Shown piece after piece: positions 56,828 to 64,000 of a stretch of 64,000 nucleotides of DNA; position 1 is the first letter of the stretch, and each line of letters begins with the position of its first letter. The stretch spans positions 7,555,501 to 7,619,500 of the forward strand of contig JAKNDB010000068.1 of the NCBI GenBank assembly GCA_024305405.1. The letters are read 5' to 3'. Below the pieces are notes generated by a model. The model worked only from the letters and a program-made list of their open reading frames with translations. It was not told where the DNA came from and did not search any database. Position numbers and translations under genes: made by a program. This DNA comes from Dirofilaria immitis (taxonomy: Eukaryota > Nematoda > Chromadorea > Rhabditida > Onchocercidae).

Positions 56828-59800
56828 ATGCAGAAAACAGCGATATGTTCGGGACATTACTCAGCAATAAGCAGAAATCTTTCATTCAAATCACAAATAT
56901 CTTCAGCCACTTCATCCTCGCATAGATGTATCCCTTATCCGAAGGAGATTACCAGTTATTTGGATCAATTCGTTATTGGACAAGAATATGCCAAGAAAAC
57001 TCTTGCCGTCGGTATCTACCAGCATTATAAGCGTTTCTCGTACAATGCTACTCTGAAACACAGGAAATCTCAGGCATCTTATTTTTCTTTTTTCGTCCAT
57101 TCTTAGAAAAAATTTGCTGAAGCAGAAATTAAAAAAGAAACTGAAATTACGATTTATGAATTTTGGCGGAAATTTTATTATTCTAAAATTTACGATGCCA
57201 TGCTTCTATGATGAGTATTTATCATTGTTATTAATTATGTTGTAACGATGTATTTGATGAAAAATTTTCAATTTTCTGCAATTGATGGCATTATCATATA
57301 GTAATAATGATGGCATTATTGAATAAGGCAAAGCATATTGAAATGTGAAAGAAATTAGAAGTAAATAAGACTTTGAAAAGTTAATTTACCTTTTAATATA
57401 TAAATATCATCGAATTCATTAACTTTTTCTATTGCTGCTAATGAACTTTTGATTAAATATAATAGCTAATTTATGAAACACTCCAAGCAGCAATTTCAAT
57501 TCATTACTCTCAATTTACAAAAAAATGAAATTTGAAATGCAATTGTTGATAATTACAAGTTAGGTTATTCATTTTATTTGAGTAATTGATTCTGTAATAA
57601 ATAATTCCTTGGAACATTTAAATAAGTTCAGAATTTTTCTTAAATATTTTCTTTTTCTTGGCTCCAGATCCAATCATCTTGTGTACATGTAATTCAAAAA
57701 CAAATTCCGGGTCTTTCGTCAATGGATAAATCTAGTACTGAAAATATCATGTTAAGGAAAATTTTGCAAGAAAGGTGAATATTTCGGCTCTTTTTTCTTG
57801 ATTAATAGTATGTTCACATGAGACGTAATTACTCATAACTAAAGTTAAAGATATGATTTCGGGAATTCTGAAAAGTCCTGCAAATTAGCTTCTAATGGCT
57901 AATGTGCATGCATTGATGCATGATTTCTTGCTTTAAGAATATAAGAAAATTAAAATCTTTCGCCTTTTATCCTTATATGCTGATATCATTGGATTTAAGA
58001 TTGTCCAATATGCAGCACTTATAGCCTATCATTATTGATATGATTTCATTTTAAGTGACTGCAATTCACTTATTCTAAAAATTGATTCGAAAAACACCAG
58101 AATAATAATATATTTAAGAAGGAGATTATGAATGAGATTAAAAAGTAGTGAATATTTGCGAGAAATGATTGGAAGATGTAAATAGGCTGGATGGTTTGAT
58201 CTTTGATAACCACTCTTGAAGAAAGTATGCTTCTTTGAATTAAGCATTAGTTCATTTAGATAATATCGATAAGCAAGCAATAATGACTGATTACATTTTA
58301 GTAGTAGCTCTTTGCTTAAGTATTAGCTTGATAGAAGCATATTCGGATAAGAAAAAGTTAGAATAAATATATAACTCCTTTCATTTATATTTTATTGTTT
58401 GAATTCTAATTCAAGTGCTGCTTTCTACTTTCATTATCAAAAACTTTATCAATAATTGGAATTTTTACTGAATTTATTAATTTTGCTTGAATTAAGATTT
58501 ATTTCAGAATTGTAATTAGAAGGAAATGTATAAAACTAAAAGAAAATGAAAGACATATCACAGAAGTGTTTATATGCTTATATATTTTATTTTTTTGAAA
58601 ATTAAGCAAGCATTTATGGGGAATTATTTTAGCAATGGAAGACAGAAACATCAGAGTAAAACTAATTTTAACAAGAATTTGGTCCAGACTTCAATGGAGA
58701 TCGATAAGGCAGTTAGATTTTTGTGCTTTATGCTGATCAGTTTTGTAGAAAAAATATATTTCCGTAGGAAAAATAGTGTTTTTGATCTAATTTGTTCTGA
58801 CCATTGTACTTTATTCTTTTTATTTTTCGAAAATTTTTTTCTTCGCATTATTCAAAAAATTCAAGAACTTCAAAAATTATTGAACTGAATATGAATAATT
58901 GCGCACTCGATCTAAATTAAATGCGATAATCATAATATACGGTATTTATATGAATATATTATATATTTGATTTATTCATTATCTGTCAAATCTACTGCTC
59001 ATCGTTTATAACTTAACTTCGGTAATACAAAAACGGATATAAAATATAGTAATTCAGATTTATTTACTCATTTTGCTAGATTTTTTATTAATTTCCAGAA
59101 CAGTAACTTGGATAAATCAAATATAATTCTAATGGGGCCATCTGGTGTTGGCAAAACTTATTTGACACAAATACTGGCCAAAATATTAGACGTACCAATA
59201 GCGATGTGTGATTGCACATTGCTAACGCAGTCTGGATATGTTGGCGATGATGTTGATACGGTTCGTTTTTGATAAGAATCAACTTGACAAACTCTTTCAT
59301 ATCAGTTATCTGAATAAAAATGTTTGAAAAACTGGAAAAGAAAGAATTGATTGCTTTATTAGCAAACGATAATTAATTACTATAATTTTCCAGTAGTTAT
59401 GTTACTCGATCTATCAAAATTCTTCGCTTGCAAAAGAACTTCGTTTTTTGTAAACTATTATTATTGCATTATTGATTTCCATACTTGAAAAGATCCGCCG
59501 GTGCTATATTCCCAATACCAATAAACTTGTTGCACTGAATGATCGATCGAGTGGTTTCAGCAGATTTCCAAAAGTTTTCAATTGGCATTTTATCGATATA
59601 ACCATGGCAGGATTCTTGCATTCTCCCCAACAATACTTCTGTTCTATGAATAAATCATATGTTTCTACACTTTAAGCTGAAAGCTGATTCTACCATTTTT
59701 AATTATAGGTCATCCAGAAACTTCTTGTTAATGCGGATGGTGACATTGATGCTGCGCAGGTTAAAAACATTAACATTTCTTGATTGGTTGAGTGTTTTGC

Positions 59801-62275
59801 GTATTTCACGCAGAAAGCTCATTTTATTACAAATATTCCTCGCATGGTTTCAAAACCGCCATGAGAAATTAGAATTTGCTTCTGGATTAATGATTTATTA
59901 GAGTTGGGAATCCATTAAATTGATTCTTCTGTCTTCCAGATTTTTGGGAGCAAATTCATGACAGTTTATCTTGTAATTTAGAGAGGTATTGTTTTCTTGG
60001 ATGAATTCGATAAAATCAGCAGTTCGTTGGATTTCGAATCACGCTCATTTCGAGACGTTGGAGGTCGAGGTGTGCAACAAGCATTTCTGAAATTAGTGGA
60101 AGGAACTGTTGTCAAAGTGAAGCTACCTGGATGTAATGGAATACAGGTATATTCAGCATACTAACATAAAGATACAAAGTATGCATATTCAACAAAATAC
60201 GAGCATTGCCTTCATCATTTTATCATTTCCTTACAAAAAAGTTTTGTTTGTTTTTTTCGCAATTAGTACCAGCAAAATCTGATGTGGAATTAAGAGCAGA
60301 AATAAAACTGAAATTAATAAATAGAGAAGCATCAAGCAACAGGAAAAGCTAAGTATAAACTTCCTACATAAGATTATATTGGATGATAACAAAATAAAAT
60401 ATAAATAACCGCTGAGACAATATAATTATATCGATAAGTTTAGAAGACAATGAAAATGATGAGGACTTAATATTTAGAATAAAACTTTATGGACTTCACG
60501 ACAACCACTCATATTTTTGAATCTAAGCAATGCGAGTAACAAATAAATCTCTTCATACAATAAATCCTTTCATTTAACGAGAAAATAGAGTCAAATATCT
60601 ATGAAATTTTCGACTTTAGACTGCTTTATAACTTTTAATCTATCATATCTAATTTTGAAAATTACGAAATCTTTTAATAAATTACAAGCTTTTTTGTACG
60701 AAGGATTGTTCATAAAAATTGAGAAAGAGGAGTAAATGTTGTCGAGAAAGATGAGTAATTATCCTTAAGAAAAAACTGTCTTCATAAAAGATGAAACAAA
60801 TGACATAAGGTATCCAAGTCAAGATCGAAAAATGACACAGTGTTTCCTTCTGCCAAGGTATTATCTGTCGTCACAATACAAACGTGATCACACTTCGGAT
60901 GATTTTATACCATATAATGCCTAAAATTAGAATGCTGAAGGGTGTTTCACATGGGGATATAGCTCAGGGTAGAGCGCTCCCTTAGCATGGGAGAGGGCTG
61001 GGGTTCGATTCCCCATATCTCCAGGCCTGACTTTTGCAAATATTGCCACTTCCTTCTGAAATGCCAAATGATTATTACCTCCAACATTCACAAGACCTTT
61101 GTCCTAAAAGATATGCATTGAAATTTACACAATCGCCTCCTCGTTTATTTCGAAGTATCTCGAAATAAAATATTATAGATTGCATATATGACATGTCAAT
61201 TCTTTAATAACTTATGAATCTTGAACTGAATTGTGTAATTATCTTATCACCTGTGTTTTAGGCAGATGTGGATACAACAAATATATTATTTATTGCTTCT
61301 GGAGCATTTCACAATTTAGATCGAATTGTAAGTCGACGTCTGCATAAGAAATTAGTTGGATTCGGTGCTGGAAAAAATGAGGAATTATGTTGTGACTACT
61401 TAACGGAGAAGGTTTGAAATGCTAATTGCTTTCTAATCTTTATAACATAGCAATGAGTCCCCAAGATAGTGAAAAAATAACAAAAATTCATTTCCTGTTG
61501 CTCATTATCGAATAATGTTGAGGATGAAATGAAAATAATCAAACATCGAGACGATTTGCTAAAACAAGCCGACCACGTTGATTTCATAAAGTAAGAACGA
61601 TCATTGTTTTCTCAATTTTAATTAGATTTAATTTTCATGCGATATGTATGACAGCCGAAAAAATAAAGTGATGATTCCAGGTTTGGTATGGTACCCGAAT
61701 TGGTAGGACGTTTCCCCGTGCTTGTACCGTTTACCAGCCTGACGGAAGAGTTACTCATTCGAATAATGAAAGAGCCAAAATATTCGATCGTTTCACAAGC
61801 CAAAAACAGTTCTTGCTTGATGACATACAATTATGCTTCACCGACTGCGCTCTGAAAGAAATCGCCCGCATTGCAATACGAAAAGGAACCGGAGCACGGG
61901 CACTTAGGTTACCAGTCTGATATATCAAAACAAAATTGCAATCGGAAACTAACATATACATCAAAAATAACACGTTTCTTCTCATAAACCAACATACTGA
62001 CCATGAAAATCTAAATTATTTTAAAAATGTCATTTTCATTTTGCAACCTAAAATACAAACAGTAGGATAAAAAGGCAAAGAGTATTCCAGATCGATAATT
62101 GAAAAAGTATTGTTGGATGCAAAGTATGATTTACCAGGTACTGATATCCATAAACTGGTCATTGATGCAAGTGTTGTTAAAAGTAACAGCCGTTACTACA
62201 CCTTGGAAAATGCGAATATAGTGAATTCTAAAGTTCCAAAGCAATCACTTATAACAATCAAGTAAGTTTAACAGG
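56828..62275 (+). CDS. clpx: Mitochondrial ClpX-type AAA+ unfoldase
   Basis: ATPase that unfolds matrix proteins for ClpP. Recognised exons: 56828 to about 57073, about 57669-57775, about 59099-59258, 59709-59759, 59982-60146, 61262-61411, 61523-61590, 61681-61907, 62091-62275. The N-terminus ([20 protein letters not shown]) looks like a targeting peptide; the Cys4 zinc domain of bacterial ClpX is not seen. Motifs in order: [20 protein letters not shown], Walker A GPSGVGKT, pore loop GYVG, Walker [50 protein letters not shown], a VGFG loop equivalent to the ClpP-binding IGF loop, [12 protein letters not shown] (arginine finger) and GTGARALR (sensor 2). Run 61802-61806 (A5) should be A6 to read [20 protein letters not shown]. 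The first donor may be GC (after 57073). The end is TAA at 62275, or a GTAAGT donor at 62273 leading to an unseen exon. Confidence 0.9.
60953..61023 (+). tRNA. tRNA-Ala (anticodon AGC)
   Basis: Full cloverleaf: acceptor GGGGATA/TATCTCC with one G-U pair and discriminator A; D stem GCTC/GAGC; anticodon stem CTCCC/GGGAG around loop TTAGCAT, anticodon AGC; variable loop AGGGC; T stem TGGGG/CCCCA with loop TTCGATT. Box A (TAGCTCAGGGTAGAGCG) and box B (GGTTCGATTCC) promoters are present. The D loop, AGGGTA, is one or two bases shorter than in most eukaryotic tRNA-Ala genes. No intron or encoded CCA. It sits inside a clpX intron, on the same strand. Confidence 0.95.
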
Positions 62276-63875
62276 TTTTAATGCATTTGCTCTCTAAATT
62301 TAGATATTGGCGGTATGTTTAAAAGCTTTTTATTTAATAGTTAAAAATATTCAAGAATGTGCCAAAAGGTCATACGTTACTTCTGAATGCGTCTAGTTTG
62401 AGAAAAATGACAGAAAAAAATAGGAGAATTCTTGATAGTAACTTCATTCTCGTTTTTCTTTGAAAATATAGAGCAGTGAACGATTATTGAGATGACTAAT
62501 TAACCGCACTGAATAGCAATCTTTCAATATTATAATTTGCAGTTTAAACGACGAAAAACAAAAATAACTTCATGAAATAACTGCAACAGATATGAAATCA
62601 ATTCAAGCGGAATGATAAAAATTTATCACTTCCTATGAAAGTAAAAGATAATTACCCATAAATCTTAAACAACAACGCGACTGAATAAAATAACTTGGAA
62701 CACGATACTATATGTTAATTATAATTCAGAATTTTATTCTATTTAAAATCTAACGAATTTTTGATCAAATAAATAAAATTTAGAGAGCATATCAAAAAAA
62801 AGCCATTATGCAAAAATATAAAAACATTATTTCGACCGGCAATATAAAGTTTTGTTAAATAAATTAATGCTTATGAATACAAAGCCTTAATTCTCTATAG
62901 TTAGATCAATAAAACTTGGGAAAACCCTTAATCAAATTCCGACTTCTTGTTTAGTTTTCATTTATAATAGTACATTTTAAAGTTAACGCAGATCATAATT
63001 GCAATGCACACTGAATGATAAATTATTTTTCATCTTTCTTCATCCTATCATCTCGCAGATTATGGCTTCATCATCTAACAAAAATTTGTTATTAAGATCA
63101 TCGTCCAGCTTTCTATTACAAATAAAGTCAGAAAAGATTAAATCATATCATTCAAGTACAGTTTCAACAAAAACACAGACTAACGCAGAGTAGACATGCA
63201 ACAAAAGCCTTGATACTGTTGTAATAAATCAGTGACTGCATATGCATATCTAGAATCGCACCGTTCACTAAATGATACATCATCACCAGAAAAAGTAATG
63301 GTATTGTAATAAGAATAATAATTAACGATTATCAAATCTCTCTTTCTTAACTGCAACGCCTGTAACGATATTTCATCGAACTGAAATTTAATCGTTTCTC
63401 GAACTTGTTTCTTAGATCCTCTCACCAACTGATATTTGCATTTTTTTCAGGTTGGAAAAGAGATTTCATACTGTTTATAACTGATTCATTGTTAAATCAT
63501 GGTAGTAACAATATGATTTTTTTGCGAAATTATTACGATATCTGAGAATAAAAATATCCACCATGCAAATAGGGACTTTTAAAATATATTTCTAAAATAT
63601 TTTCTAAAATATAAGTTTGAATTTACTATCTAACACTACATCCTTTTCTATCAAAGTAATCGACTTATTAGCAGGTTGTTTATGAAAATATGTTAGACAA
63701 ATCAACAAAATATTACAATAATCAATTAATGATGAAATTGGCTATTTAGTATTTCTTCATCTTCATGTAATTAGTATTTTTTATTCAACATTTTTTGCGA
63801 AAATTTTGTACGGCAAATTCTTTTTGTTGATAAAACAAACTATTGATATTTAAAATATGATAAAAACAAATGTAC
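62276..63875. other. Downstream of clpX, no firm gene
   Basis: No well-supported gene. A serine- and lysine-rich frame at 63062-63193 follows a CGCAG acceptor (LLLRSSSSFLLQIKSEKIK) and could be a last exon of clpX if the GTAAGT at 62273 is used, but the phases do not agree as written. Otherwise chance frames only. Confidence 0.35.
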
Positions 63876-63992
63876 CTGGGGCACTGTACAATGCAAAGAA
63901 AACGTAGATCCGGCAAATATAAGTCTGGAACATACAGGAAGGCAGAACTTGTGATAGAATTCATACCTGTCACATCAAGAAATCGAAGTTCC
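63876..63992 (-). CDS. Leucine-rich-repeat protein exon (partial, at window edge)
   Basis: On the minus strand an exon runs from a TTTTAG acceptor (just before 63992) to a GTACAT donor after 63876. It encodes ELRFLDVTGMNSITSSAF, then DLYLPDLRFLCIVQCPR. The two LRFL units with LDVTG and CIVQC spacing resemble RNI/F-box-type leucine-rich repeats. The rest of the gene lies beyond the right edge or is not recognised downstream. Assignment rests on these repeats alone. Confidence 0.45.
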
Positions 63993-64000
63993 CTAAAATT

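Overview
The window looks like nuclear DNA of a nematode. It is AT-rich, with many small exons joined by GT-AG introns whose acceptors read TTTTCAG or TTTTAG. Several genes have a bare TTTCAG-type acceptor 6-36 bases upstream of the start codon, as expected for spliced-leader trans-splicing. A short interstitial array uses TTAGGC, the nematode telomere repeat, and there are decayed BEL/Pao retroelement pieces. A spirurid or filarial-type nematode fits best, but the lineage is inferred from composition and gene content only.

Layout, left to right. 1-3.4 kb: no recognisable gene. 3.4-7.3 kb (+): secreted BPI/LBP-type lipid-binding protein. 7.3-18 kb: gene-poor, with a head-to-head TTAGGC/GCCTAA array at 9.9 kb and two BEL/Pao remnants at 13.2-15.7 kb (-). 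18.0-23.2 kb (+): SEL1L/HRD3 (sel-1), the ERAD adaptor. 24.3-27.7 kb (+): mitochondrial ribosomal protein uS5m (mrps-5). 29.9-32.8 kb (+): eIF3 subunit m. 33.3-35.4 kb (+): CNOT9/CAF40. 35.9-38.7 kb (-): LRRC47-like protein. 42.5-44.6 kb (+): cysteine-rich protein with a thrombospondin-1-like segment. 45.4-47.3 kb (-): Artemis/SNM1-type metallo-beta-lactamase nuclease. 48.2-49.4 and 51.5-52.5 kb (+): two tandem SRSF1 (rsp-3) paralogues. 53.1-53.4 kb (+): an unassigned terminal-exon-like ORF. 56.8-62.3 kb (+): mitochondrial ClpX with a tRNA-Ala(AGC) in one intron. Right edge (-): one exon of a leucine-rich-repeat protein.

Most genes are conserved housekeeping genes for translation, mRNA turnover and splicing, ER quality control and mitochondrial proteostasis. 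They do not form one functional system. eIF3m and CNOT9 lie 466 bp apart on the same strand and could be co-transcribed.

The most striking pattern is technical or biological. At least eight otherwise well-conserved exons in six genes lose frame at a homopolymer that is exactly one base too short, and adding that base restores family-typical sequence. I saw no clear case in the opposite direction. Uncorrected homopolymer contractions in the assembly are the simplest reading. CDS spans below run from first to last recognised coding base and include introns; exon joins are given in the evidence.
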